Counted from the first letter of the stretch, positions 34,573 through 47,744 are shown. The stretch is DNA of 64,000 nucleotides from Tillus elongatus (GCA_964006375.1 OZ023263.1:130972954-131036953); one strand, 5' to 3'. The notes: generated from the sequence alone by a model not told the origin. Numbers and translations are program-made.

Positions 34573-34615
34573 TGCCCCTGATGATGGCTGTTGTATAGCC
34601 GAAACGCGTAGGGCA
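34573..34615 (+). ncRNA. Hammerhead-like ribozyme motif, right arm
   Basis: Stem I is UGCCC (573-577) with GGGCA (611-615). CUGAUGA is at 578-584. Stem II is GGCU/AGCC (586-589/597-600) with a 7-nt loop. GAAA is at 601-604. Stem III is self-complementary ACGCGU, and the cleavage triplet is GUA. One extra U (585) separates the first core box from stem II, a departure from the strict consensus. Such short self-complementary stem III helices are known in Penelope-like hammerheads. Confidence 0.72.
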
Positions 34616-34721
34616 CCTCATCAATAAATTTTGCTGTCTGGATGAAGCTTCTCATTAAGTACCTTAATTATGTCTATCCCAGACCTTGTGACGTTCAGGA
34701 ATGAAAAAATTCTAGAATACA

Positions 34722-35461
34722 TGTCACTAACATAAAACCAAACTAATTCACTGTTTGAAGGAATAATTGTGTTATATAAATTCTGTCATACTTCATGAGA
34801 ATTCTTAGCTTAATATTTTGGAATGTAATTGTGTTTTTAAATGAGTGAAACCAATCTGCTGGCTATATTATAATTTAACATGGATTTGAGTTATGTCTTT
34901 TTAAATATTTGTGGGTTTTTATAAAAAGTATTTATTTTCTTACACCCTACAGAAGGATGTATTTTTAGTTTGGTCTGGAAGAATTTGTTGGGGTCTCTCC
35001 TAATTTCTGTACTTTTCTGCGATAATAAAATGTTTCATTTTTATATCGCATAATACGCTATTCTTAGCCACGGTTGAGTTTCCTTTTTTCTTTATTAGAT
35101 TTGGTACAAGCTAAATTGTTTTCTGATGTTGTTGAAGCAAGGGTACATAAAAATTCACCTTTTTCAGGTTTCTCGCGTTACCGGGGATATCTGGAAGCTA
35201 TTTCAGATTCAAAAGTTAATATCTCTATACTTTTGTTTGTAAATTTAAATGCTGGACCGTACTTGTAACCTTTACCTAGAAAATATTTTCTCAGTTATAA
35301 AATATGTATCGCTTAAGTTTTCAAATATTGTGTAGAAGTTATGTGTTTCTAGGGTAGTTAAGCGAAATAGAATTTTAAAAATGCTTAAGTAATAAGTTAA
35401 TTTGTATAAAATTTTTTGTTATAGAGAACCTGCTTCTTTTGCTGTTATTGTTAGCTGGTTA

Positions 35462-35555
<94 letters not shown>

Positions 35556-35622
35556 GCTGTGGTTATTATTGTTATAAGTTGATTTTATTTTCACGCTAAA
35601 TATAGAAATACATCACACAGAC
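34722..35622. other. Spacer with an (ATT)n microsatellite at 35,461-35,554
   Basis: The trinucleotide tract is about 94 bp and pure. The 64-residue frame at 35,074-35,268 has no motif. Confidence 0.6.
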
Positions 35623-35898
35623 TGTTAGGTACATTATGATTTAACTATTTGACGGCCCTCCACGAGAGGTAAGAGGAAAAGGAAAAAGAAGTGTGGTCGT
35701 CACCCTGCATGACTGACAGGGAAGCTACCCTCGACAACGCGAAGGAACGACCCAGCGCTCTTGCACAGTGACCGTCGTTCGTAACACACCTAAATTATAT
35801 ACTGTAGTACATTCAATTTTCTTGAGTTTTTAGTGTAAACCTTATTCGTGAATATTAGTATTATTAAACAATTCGACTTACTTCAATTATACGTAACA
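35623..35898 (+). repeat. Probable 5' LTR of the BEL/Pao element, with primer-binding site
   Basis: TGTTAGGTAC begins and ACGTAACA ends a 276-bp segment. It is followed two bases later by ATGGTCCTTCGCTTGCCG, resembling the TGGTCCTTCG-type primer-binding site seen in BEL elements. No second LTR copy was found, so the ends are inferred. Confidence 0.55.
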
Positions 35899-36129
35899 TA
35901 ATGGTCCTTCGCTTGCCGATTATTATTAATCAGTGAACCAGTGAAACAATTAAGCAAGGAGAGCACGTGACCGACGACGACGATAATTACTAAAACAGAA
36001 AACAGAACTGCCTGTAAGTCCATTTCTTTATATTTCATTTCAATTGTTCTATACAATTTCTAGGTAGTTTCCACTTGTGTCGCATCAGTGACGTTATATG
36101 TTTTATTAGCATTTATAACACGTGTTTCT

Positions 36130-36305
36130 CTACGATACTAGGTACGATATTTTCATTATTGAAACTGCTATATATTTCGCTAGGATCTATTCTAATTTCT
36201 ATATTGAAACGGCGAAATAGCTACGATATTTTCATTATTAAAACTGTTATATATTTCACTGCGATCTTTTCTAATTTTCTCTATTGAAACGGCGAAATAG
36301 AGCAC
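36130..36305 (+). repeat. About 88-bp direct duplication in the BEL leader
   Basis: CTACGAT..., ATTTTCATTATT, CTATATATTTC and ATTGAAACGGCGAAATAG occur twice in order between the LTR and gag. Confidence 0.75.
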
Positions 36306-36592
36306 GTTCAGGTTGCATTTACGTTTTACCAGCAGATTGATATTATAATTAATTAATTGCACGTGGTATATTCACAACATACAAGTGATTTCAGGCCTCG
36401 ATTATCGTTTTGTCTATAACACTGAACTTTGCAAGCACGGTAATACTATCATAGAGAAATGCTACTATTATTTTTTGACTATCACTAACTGCATCCACGC
36501 GGCGCCTACAGAGCACGTCCATTCGTAGTTCTGGTAACTATTAATTCCACCTGTATATCTGTCTCCTATTACGCAATTTGTAAATAATAACA

Positions 36593-37539
36593 ATGTCCGA
36601 AGAATTGAGGAAGCTGAAAACAAAAAGAGCAACTATAACTAAGGGACAAATAACTAGATTAAGAAAAGCATTTCGATAAAGTCAATCTTGAGGCAATTAA
36701 CGACGTTATAATTGCTGACCTAAAATTAAGATTAGAAAAACTGAACCACTATGGGATATTTATAATGAAGTGCAGCATGAAAAAGAGTGTATTGATTGGA
36801 GTGAAGTTACGGACCGAGATATTTTTGAAGATATCCATTATAGCACAATATCTTGTATTAAGAAAATGACCTCCAAATATACAATAAGTGAAAATGCAAG
36901 TATAAAATCTGAATCTGGCAGCTCTGATAACTTCCCTCAAAGATCAAATAGATGTGCTGACGCTGACACACATGAATTACGTTTGCCTGTAGTTAATTTA
37001 CCGAGTTTCACAGGAAAGTATGAAGATTGGCTAGATTTCAGAGATTCGTTCATTGCAATGGTAGATTCGAACACGAAACTCTCGAATATTCAAAAATTCC
37101 ATTATCTCAAATCTTCACTTGCGGGCGAAGCGGCACAAACTATACAATCTGGTCGAGTAAGCAGTGACAATTACATTATAGCTTGGAAAGCTGTACAAGA
37201 AAGATTTGAAAATAAGTTAATCATTGTCTATAGTCTTATCAAATCCTTTTTGATATTCCTTCATTAGTAAGAGAAGGATTTCTGGAATTGAGAAACTTGT
37301 ATGATACTGTTCTCAAAAATTTGCGCTCGTTACAAGCCCTAGATGTAAATATTGAAAATTGGGACATACTTATTATGTTTTTAATTATACAAAAGTTGGA
37401 TAAGTTTAGTTTACGTGGATGGGAATCGATTAAAATTTCGGGCGAATTACCGACATTAAGTGAAATGTACTCCTTTTTGAAGGAACGATGTATAATATTG
37501 GAAAATGTTGGCTTTAGTATTGAGAAAAGAAGTACATGA
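36593..37539 (+). pseudogene. BEL/Pao gag (DUF1759-type)
   Basis: The ATG at 36,593 starts SEELRKLKTKRA, the usual BEL gag beginning, soon stopped by a TAA. The frame resumes at 36,770. It contains the DUF1759 core: LRLPVVNLPSFTGKYEDWLDF, FRDSFIAMVD, FHYLKSSLAGEAA and AWKAVQERFENK. A frameshift at 37,235-37,265 leads to RNLYDTVLKNLRSLQAL and a segment ending near LKERCIILE. Gag forms the particle; this copy has at least three lesions. Confidence 0.9.
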
Positions 37540-39165
37540 ATAGGAAAGTATCTAATGTATATGTAACTAGGACCCTTAAATGTTTCTATTACGATAAGGA
37601 GCTCACTATATACGAATGTCCAAATGCTAAAATTCGAACTAAATCTGTGGCAAAAAGGGGCTTATGCACCAATTTCTTGATCCCAAATCATGGAGCAAAT
37701 GCCTGCAAAGGATCCAGATGCAGACTCTGTGGAGAGAAACACAACTCGCTTCTTCATGTAGATGCTAATGTGGCTGCTGGTACTAGCAGAAGCAACCCGT
37801 TGGTAGCAGCTCATTCAGTGAATTCCGGTGTTAATTTTTTGCTAACAACAGCTATCGTTATTATTCCCGATAAGCAAGGGAATCTGCATAAAATAAGAGC
37901 GTTTTTAGATCATGGTTCCCAAAGCAATTTTGCTACAAGTAAGTTAATCAAAAGACTAGGTATTTAAGGGAGATCAGTAAATAATATGATCAGTGGCGTA
38001 GGTTAAGCTATAGCCAATATTAAACTTAAAGTGTCTTTACAACTAAACTCTCAGTTCACCAATTATCAGAGAACAATTGAATGTTTCGTTTTACCCATCA
38101 TAACGAAACAATTACCTAGTGTTTCATTCGATACTTCACAGTTCAATATACCCAGGTGCGTACACTTAGCGGACCCTTCGTTCAATATTAGCGGTGATGT
38201 AGATTTATTATTGGGTTCCGGCATTTTTTGGGAAATTATTCAAGGTAAAGCCAATATTAGTTTAGGACGTGGCCTGCCTGTTCTACAAGACTCTTATTTA
38301 GGATGGTTAGTCGGAGGCAATATAGCGTATAACAATAATAATAAAAATATAGTGAGTTGTGCAAGTATGGAACTTCATGATTCCCTAACTAAATTTTGAG
38401 GGATCGAAAATCTCAATACCCACAGGCCAGTCTATTCAGCTGAGGATGAGGCTTGCGAGAATCATTTTAAACAAAATGTGCCCATAGATGCTGGTGGTAG
38501 ATTCTGTGTATCAATGCCCTTGAAAGAAAATATACATGAGTTAGGTGATTCTAAACATATGGCGATCAATCAGTTTCTATCGCTAGAAAGGAAACTGCAG
38601 AAAAATCAAGTGCTGCAGAGTGAATATTCTAAATATATATATCCGATTATATCACCCTGGGCCATATGACTTTATATGACAATGACAACAAAGCTCATAA
38701 CTTCTGATTACCACACCATCCTCTTCGCAAGGAAAACAATATAACTAGCAAAATACGTGTGGTCTTCAATGGAAGTGCAAAGCCGGTCAATGGCTTATCT
38801 ATTAACGATATCCAGTATACAGGACCTGCACTACAAAACGATTTGCAATCCATACTTTTACGGTTCAGACAGCATAACTATGTAATCACTGCTGATATTT
38901 CGAAAATGTATCGTCAGATTCTGATTAACGAAGACCACCGTAGTTTGCAACAAATATTCTGACGATTCCATTCTAGTGATGAGTTACAGTGTTATACACC
39001 ACGCACTGTGATCTATGGTATGGTATGTGCGGCGCTCCTCGCTCTAAGATGCCTGAATCAAGTGGTCTTAGATAATGCTGAGTTTCCTACAGCTAGCGAA
39101 ACTATATTGAATGATTTCTATCTATATTTGTAATAGGTAAGACAGAAGCGTCTTTGATGGTACTT
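37536..39165 (+). pseudogene. BEL/Pao pol: zinc knuckle, protease and RT, truncated at the YxDD site
   Basis: After a CRLCGEKHNSLLH knuckle comes the DUF1758 aspartyl protease with the active site LDHGSQ, where the family has LDSGSQ (Ser to His). Next are DLLLGSGIFWEI, LGWLVGG, a LTKF*GIE junction, VVFNGSAK, DISKMYRQI, then RTVIYGMVCAA shifted in frame. The sequence ends in NDFYLY exactly where the catalytic FYVDD should be; only a scrap resembling LLIGKTEAS follows. RNase H, integrase and the 3' LTR are absent. The polymerase is dead. Confidence 0.9.
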
Positions 39166-39214
39166 ATCTTGACTTAAACTAAATTATATTTTTCGGCAAG
39201 TATAAATATTTAGA

Positions 39215-39600
39215 GATGCAGTATCAATGCGGTTGTCACAAGGTGAACGTCTTGTAAATACAGCCGTTAACCAGTTACCTGTTGAGTTACATATACCTGG
39301 GTATCAGTTTTTTGGTCCAGGTACTAAACTTAAAGAACTTTTGGTTAGAGGTGATCAAGGTATCAATTCTCTAGATTGTGCTTGTCGAGACCATGTTACT
39401 CTTACTCTCAATCAAAAGAGTTAAGTGACAGACACCGAGCGGACGTGGTGCTGGAAAACCTGCTAGGGAGAGAGTCAAGTCGAAGGACGCAAGTTTTGGT
39501 GAAAAGTTAGCCGCTTGAAGCGTTACAAACACCATGGAGATTAAACGAAAACTAGGTATGGGCCCTGATGTGACCACCTCGAAACCACAGAGGAATCTTC
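39215..39600 (+). pseudogene. Phospholipase A2-like minor capsid domain (Polinton/adintovirus-like), broken
   Basis: The frame 39,227-39,424 contains ELHIPGYQFFGPGTKL, RGDQGINSLD and CACRDH, matching the PLA2-like domain of parvovirus-type VP1 that is also found in arthropod adintovirus/Polinton-related elements. The calcium loop (PGYxFxGPGT) and the Asp-x-x-x-x-x-x-Asp-His region are recognisable, but the catalytic HD pair reads DHV. A stop and frameshift after 39,424 precede residues (RHRADVV, KIKRKLGMG-like) normally in the same chain. Fossil of an endogenised element; no restored product is given. Confidence 0.75.
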
Positions 39601-39739
39601 CATTTAAAAATATTCTTAGTTTGACTGGAGAAGTTATTAAATATTTAATTTTTTATATATATATAAATCTTATTACAACAGAGAAACCTGCGTACCACAT
39701 CGCTCATGTAATCGTGTAAAAATCATGTAAACAGCCTAG

Positions 39740-40020
39740 AGGACGTAAGAATATGCAGAAACCTCGAATTTCTCCAATACCTAAAATCGGATGCTTCCAT
39801 ACACTGTTAGCACTAGGTTCTCTAGGTGGTGGTGCTGGTGGTATTGCTAAAGCTGTTAATAATAAAGCAGCCTAACACAAACTAGAGGAAAAACAACGTC
39901 ACAACAAAACAATGGAAGCTATCACTATGGGTAAGAGAGGCAGTGGTTTGAAATTGAAACCAAAAAGCAAGATACTATAAAGAAACAACGTGGCGGCTGT
40001 GGGTACAAAAGGCAATAAAT
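39740..40020 (+). pseudogene. Small Gly/Ala-rich capsid-associated protein (adintovirus-like), broken
   Basis: The plus strand reads a Pro-rich start, LGSLGGGAGGIAKAVNN, then after a TAA EEKQRHNKTMEAIT and a basic tail. This hydrophobic Gly/Ala segment followed by RHNKTMEAI is common next to the PLA2-like gene in insect adintovirus/Polinton-like loci and has been compared with adenovirus pX-type core proteins. Assignment is from memory of the family style and order; at least two stops are present. Confidence 0.6.
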
Positions 40021-40059
40021 GAATAAGATATTTAAAAGGTAGGCAAGATAAAATGAGAG

Positions 40060-40326
40060 CATACTTTAGTATGGAAAGACATAAAAATATTGATAGATTC
40101 TATCTTTGTCAAACATACTCGAATGCCCAAATATCTAATACGTGATAACACTAATGTTTTGATACTCTTCAAACAAGACGAAACCAATTTAAAACAAATC
40201 TGCGACGACCATGTGACAACCAACATGGACTTTAAACAATTTAAAAATATATGTTTTGAATGTTGGAAAGACAATAAGTATGGTATGTTGGTGAGTGTAA
40301 AAGAAAATGATGTACAGAAAGGATGA
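40060..40326 (+). pseudogene. Packaging-ATPase-associated C-terminal fragment (Polinton-like)
   Basis: The 78-residue frame contains TRMPKYLIRDNTNVLILFKQD, NLKQICDDHV and FKNICFECWKDNKYGMLV. This resembles the C-terminal part of the A32-like packaging ATPase in insect Polinton-like elements (the RDN and FxQD phrases). The Walker A part is absent. Order after the PLA2 and core-protein relics supports one element. Confidence 0.62.
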
Positions 40327-40373
40327 TATAGAACAAGATTAGATAGCTATATATGAATCTAATTCGTTACCAC

Positions 40374-40782
40374 AAACGACAGAGAGGACAGACAGGACAG
40401 ACTGCTGTCCAGCAGGACAGGCAGTTGTCTAACAGCTGCCCAACAACTGTCTAACAGTCGCCCAACAGCTGTTTAACAGCTGTCTAATAGCTGTATACAG
40501 CTGTCCAACAGCTGTCTAACAACTTTGCAACAGCTCTCATGTCAGACAGGTAGATGTCCAACAGCTGTCGTGGCAGACAGATAGCTGTCGAACAGCTGTC
40601 ATGGTAGACAACTAACAGACACCCAACTAAAAGCTAATATACCTTGAACCACCAAACAGTTTGTATCTCTTGGCACGGTAACCAACTAACAAGTGGTTTA
40701 CGTCAGAGGTGCATACAACCAACACGTTGTTGTTTGATACAAATAACTTTAGCAAGATGGAAGTGATGGGTCAGCAAGAGAG
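40374..40782 (+). repeat. Inverted segment A (minisatellite plus gene start); partner 41,980-42,390
   Basis: It starts with a CAGCTGTC-(T/C)AACAG minisatellite (40,374-40,620) and ends in the first codons of the gene at 40,757. The reverse complement at 41,980-42,390 keeps the same order. Confidence 0.85.
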
Positions 40783-40939
40783 AAACATTTATAAAAAGAT
40801 TTTACAACTTGCTGAAAACATTCTAATAAAACATATAATACATAAGCTTGGCAGAGCTGAGAATGATGAAGCTCTGCATCGATTATATAAACAAATTGTT
40901 GCACCACTAAGTGAAATATCTAAAAATACCAACAGCTGA
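40757..40939 (+). CDS. Unrecognised small helical protein (element gene)
   Basis: The open frame begins MEVMGQQERNIYKK, within a longer frame from 40,709. It reads LAENILIKHIIHKLGRAENDE and LYKQIVAPLSEI, a charged helical protein of about 60 residues. A partial copy of its start is present on the other strand in the inverted segment. I do not recognise it with certainty; its position next to Polinton-like genes suggests an element gene. Confidence 0.5.
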   Translation: MEVMGQQERNIYKKILQLAENILIKHIIHKLGRAENDEALHRLYKQIVAPLSEISKNTNS

Positions 40940-40974
40940 GCAAAGTTTCATTATCTTGACAGCACAACGACAGA

Positions 40975-41319
40975 ATGTGTTTTAATCTCTATAAACCACC
41001 AAATGTAAAAGAAGTGCGAATCTGTTTCGACATCGTTGATTGCATGGAATTGTCTCGTCTTCCAACAACACATCTACACAGCGCTGAGGTTATCCAACTT
41101 TCAGGGTACAACATGTACAAAATCAAGGCTATCAGCCATATCATGGTGTGTTACCAACTTATGTTTCTCTTTGATGATAGCAGCCATCGTGAGACATCTG
41201 AGTGGAGAATTCTTGTGCTGAATGATTCCTATCTGTTCACTTCAATATACATTTCTATGTTTATATCAACTGGTTTTTTATGTGTCTTACCATATTTATG
41301 GTGCTGTACTTTTGTTTGA
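40975..41319 (+). CDS. Unrecognised 114-residue open frame
   Basis: It starts MCFNLYKPPNVKEVRICFDIVDC and ends in a hydrophobic stretch (about residues 88-114) that overlaps the start of inverted segment B. No family recognised. It follows the previous frame by about 35 bp and may belong to the same element. The C-terminal third may be frameshifted sequence. Confidence 0.4.
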   Translation: MCFNLYKPPNVKEVRICFDIVDCMELSRLPTTHLHSAEVIQLSGYNMYKIKAISHIMVCYQLMFLFDDSSHRETSEWRILVLNDSYLFTSIYISMFISTGFLCVLPYLWCCTFV

Positions 41320-41720
41320 AATATAGCGCTACACTCAAAGATATGTATCGCAAACATGCTTGTTAATAAATACATATGAACTAAGCATATGTTTTATTTA
41401 TTAGTTAAGAATCTGTAGTCAAGATGAGAAACTGTGGATCCTGCTCGTGACAAGTGAAAAATAGTTCATTTTCGGGACATTTGCGTAGTAAAGCCCACAA
41501 ATCAAAAGTATGTGATCCATGACATGTTGAACAATATTTACTCAAGCTTTTAGAAACGGAGTGGCCACTTATCGTATAAACGAAAAAGGTATTGATATTA
41601 AACAGTTTATGGAAACAATAAGACATAAAGTGCTTCATATGAGTGAAGCGGCTTATCTAATCATGATAAAATTATTATAAATCTAGAGCTGTTTGGTTTG
41701 TATGTGCTCCAAAGTCGAAA
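41281..41720 (+). repeat. Inverted segment B; partner 42,422-42,855
   Basis: CTTACCATAT near 41,287 through GTGCTCCAAA near 41,711 matches the reverse complement of 42,422-42,855 with moderate divergence. Confidence 0.85.
41405..41638 (-). CDS. Unrecognised Cys-rich 77-residue protein (element gene)
   Basis: It starts MKHFMSYCFHKLFNINTFF and has Cys pairs YCSTCHG and CPENELFFTCHE that could bind zinc. A second, broken copy sits at 42,501-42,720 on the plus strand. Duplication of the frame with similar residues suggests it was a real gene of the Polinton-like element. Confidence 0.5.
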   Translation of the reverse strand: MKHFMSYCFHKLFNINTFFVYTISGHSVSKSLSKYCSTCHGSHTFDLWALLRKCPENELFFTCHEQDPQFLILTTDS

Positions 41721-41979
41721 TAGTAAAGAAATGAAGTCATTCAATACCAAAACCAAAAATGATACAGCTTCAACTAATTTTGAAAATATATATCAAGAAT
41801 TCGTCGACAAAATTTTACAAAAGCTTTAGTTTGCAGAAGACGGAAGCGTATGGATGTTGGAGCGACTAATATGGTTAGAAATAAATATTAATAAATACAG
41901 CCTTAAACCGTTGTGGTATCAAATTATCGTCCACACACACTCTTAAGTACTTTCAAAATTTACTTTTCTTAGAGACGCT

Positions 41980-42390
41980 TGCTCTCTTGCTTACCCATCA
42001 CCTCCAACTTGCTAAAGTTATTTGTTTCAAACAACAACGTGTGGATGTATGCACCTCTGATGTAAACCATGTGTTAGTTGGTTACCGTGTTAAGATGATG
42101 CAAACTGATAGGTGGTTCAAGGTATATTAGCTTTGAGTTGGTTGTCTGTTAGTTGTCTATCATGACAGCTGTTAAACAGCTGTCTGTCTCTTACGACAGC
42201 TGTTGGACAGCTACCTGTCTGACACAACAGCTGTCGCAAAGCTGTTAGACGCTAGGCAGCTGTTGGACAGCTGTAGACAGCTATTGGACAGCTGTTAGAC
42301 AACTGGTGGACAGTTATTAGAGAGCTGTTGGACAGGTGATATACATCTGCCTGCTCTGCTAGACAGAGGCAGCTGTCTAACAGCTGTCAA
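41980..42390 (-). repeat. Inverted segment A' (partner of 40,374-40,782)
   Basis: Reverse complement of A, including the CAGCTGTTGGACAGCTG minisatellite at 42,140-42,390. Confidence 0.85.
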
Positions 42391-42421
42391 ACATATATAT
42401 TTTCAAAATGAGTTGAAGCTG

Positions 42422-42855
42422 TATTTCGAGTTTGGAGCACAAACAATTCTATATTCATTTTAATTTCATCATGTTTAGCTAAGCCGTTTCTCTCAGATGA
42501 AGCACTTTATGTCTTATTGTTACAATAAAGTGTTTAATATCAATACCTTTTTCGAATACACGATAACTGGCCACTCTGTTTCTAAAAGCTTGAGTTAATA
42601 TATACTTGTTCAACTTGCCATGGCTCACATACTTTTGATTTGTGGGTTTCACTACGCAGATGGCCCGAAAATGAACTATTCTTCACTTGTAACGAGCACG
42701 ATTCACAGTATATCATCTTAACTACAAATGCTTAACTAATGAATAAAACATATGCTTAGTTCATATATATTTATTTACAAGCATGTTTGCAATACATGTC
42801 TTTAAGGGTAGTGCTATATTTAAAACAAAGGCACAGTACCATATGGTAAGACACA
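42422..42855 (-). repeat. Inverted segment B' (partner of 41,281-41,720)
   Basis: Reverse complement of B; the overall order is A, B, A', B'. Confidence 0.85.
42501..42720 (+). pseudogene. Second, broken copy of the Cys-rich element gene
   Basis: It starts MKHFMSYCYNKVFNINTFF, close to the gene at 41,405-41,638, and is stopped after HSVSKS-LS by TAA near 42,596. Confidence 0.7.
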
Positions 42856-42902
42856 TACGAAAACCGACTACTGGGATAGAGTTAGAGCAGAGCCAGGGCA
42901 AC

Positions 42903-42905
<3 letters not shown>

Positions 42906-42970
<65 letters not shown>
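42906..42970. repeat. (TA)n microsatellite
   Basis: Pure TA tract of about 65 bp after the inverted segments. Confidence 0.95.
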
Positions 42971-42973
<3 letters not shown>

Positions 42974-43272
42974 ATTGCTATTTGACTAACAAATGAATAG
43001 TGACAATGATAAAGAATAGGCCACCAACACTACACGGAAATAACAAGGGTTGAAGCCAATTTATAATTTAATATATATACATAGGGAATTAATAATGATA
43101 AAACCACAGTCAAACATTTATTAAACAAACACCTCAAAATCACAAAAATAAAGATATAATTTGCATCATTTATACATAAACATTGTGTGTAAACTATCTA
43201 TATTAAAATCCAATTTAAAATACAATATAAATAAAGGTAAAATCATCATAAATTATACCTATTAAAATAAAA

Positions 43273-44985
<1,713 letters not shown>

Positions 44986-45372
44986 GTAGAGCTAGATATT
45001 TCTGGTTTCCCGATTCAGATTTAAATTGTATCATGAAGAGCTACATAATTCTGGCTTCATGATTCGGATTTAACTTATATAATAAAGAGCTGCATAATTC
45101 CTAATTAATGGTTCAGGTTTAAATTGAATTATAACGAGCTACAAACTTCTGGTTTCATAATTCAGACTTAAATTATATTATAAAGAGCTACATGACTCTG
45201 GTCTCACAATTCAGATTTAAATTATCTTAAAAAAAGCTGCATAATTCTGGCTTCATGATTCAGATTTCAATTATATTATAAAGAGCTATATAATTGTGGT
45301 TTCACGATTCAGATTTAAATGATATTACAAAGAGCTACATTATTCCGGTTTCACGATTCAGATTTAAATCAT
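44986..45372 (+). repeat. 49-bp tandem repeat, about 7.5 copies
   Basis: The anchor GAGCT(A/G)CAT recurs at 45,038, 45,087, 45,136, 45,185, 45,234, 45,283 and 45,332, a strict 49-bp period, with AATTCTGG-TTTCA(T/C)GATTCAGATTTAAAT in each unit. Units differ by 10-25%. It runs directly into the 132-bp array. Confidence 0.93.
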
Positions 45373-45375
45373 AAC

Positions 45376-46170
45376 GGCAATTTTTTTGCCAATAGACAAG
45401 ACTAAATGGGTTCTACAGAGAAACACCTGTATGAGCCAATGTAGTCGACACGTATTGAAACTGGCGCCAACCACTTGCTCTGGGGTATTTCAAGCTGTTT
45501 GGGGAACGGCAATTTTTTTGCCAATAGACAAGACTAAATGGGTTCTACAGAGAAACACCTGTATGAGCCAATGTAGTCGACACGTATTGAAACTGGCGCC
45601 AACCACTTGCTCTGGGGTTATTCAAGCTGTTTGGGGAACGGCAATTTTTTTACCAATAGACAAGACTAAATGGGTTCTACAGAGAAACACCTGTATGAGC
45701 CAATGGAGTCGACACGTATTGAAACTGGCGCCAACCACTTGCTCTGGGGTATTTCAAGCTGTTTGGGGAACGGCAATTTTTTTGCCAATAGACAAGACTA
45801 AATGGGTTCTACAGAGAAACACCTGTATGAGCCAATGGAGTCGACACGTATTGAAACTGGCGCCAACCACTTGCTCTGGGGTTATTCAAGCTGTTTGGGG
45901 ACGGCAATTTTTTTGCCAATAGACAAGACTAAATGGTTTCTACAGAGAAACACCTGTATGAGCCAATGGAGTCGACACGTATTGAAACTGGCGCCAACCA
46001 CTTGCTCTGGGGTATTTCAAGCTGTTTGGGGAACGGCAATTTTTTTGCCAATAGACAAGACTAAATGGGTTCTACAGAGAAACACCTGTATGAGCCATTG
46101 GAGTCGACACGTATTGAAACTGGCGCCTACCACTTGCTCTGGGATATTCCGAACTGTATGGAGACGGCGA
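45376..46170 (+). repeat. 132-bp tandem repeat, six copies, open in one frame
   Basis: GGCAATTTTTTTGCCAATAG begins at 45,376, 45,508, 45,640, 45,772, 45,903 and 46,035. Five intervals are 132, 132, 132, 131 and 132 bp. 132 is 44 codons, and the first four units read through as one 178-residue frame repeating PIDKTKW, NTCMSQ, SRHVLKLAPTT and FQAVWG. Phrases GGGTATTTC and GGGTTATTC alternate, indicating a dimeric 264-bp higher-order unit. More likely a satellite than a gene; no start context or homologous domain recognised. Confidence 0.93.

Positions 46171-47744
<1,574 letters not shown>

Larger units (their letters stand above)
33070..34708. mobile_element. Hammerhead-bearing element with 615-bp inverted arms (Penelope-like, non-autonomous)
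   Basis: Segments 33,070-33,684 and 34,057-34,671 are almost identical reverse complements (for example one mismatch in the TAAAGTAAAAACTAC phrase). They enclose a 372-bp spacer. A 37-bp tail ending GGAATGAAAAA is present only at the right end, before the 13-bp target duplication. Each arm carries a hammerhead-like motif. Asymmetric tail, inverted pseudo-LTR-like arms, ribozyme and a 13-bp duplication fit a Penelope-like insertion lacking coding sequence. The spacer has an 84-residue open frame (33,593-33,847, starting in the left arm) with no recognised motif. Confidence 0.8.

Noticed and set aside
35461..35554. Poly-Tyr frame
   Set aside because: Translation of an (ATT)n microsatellite.
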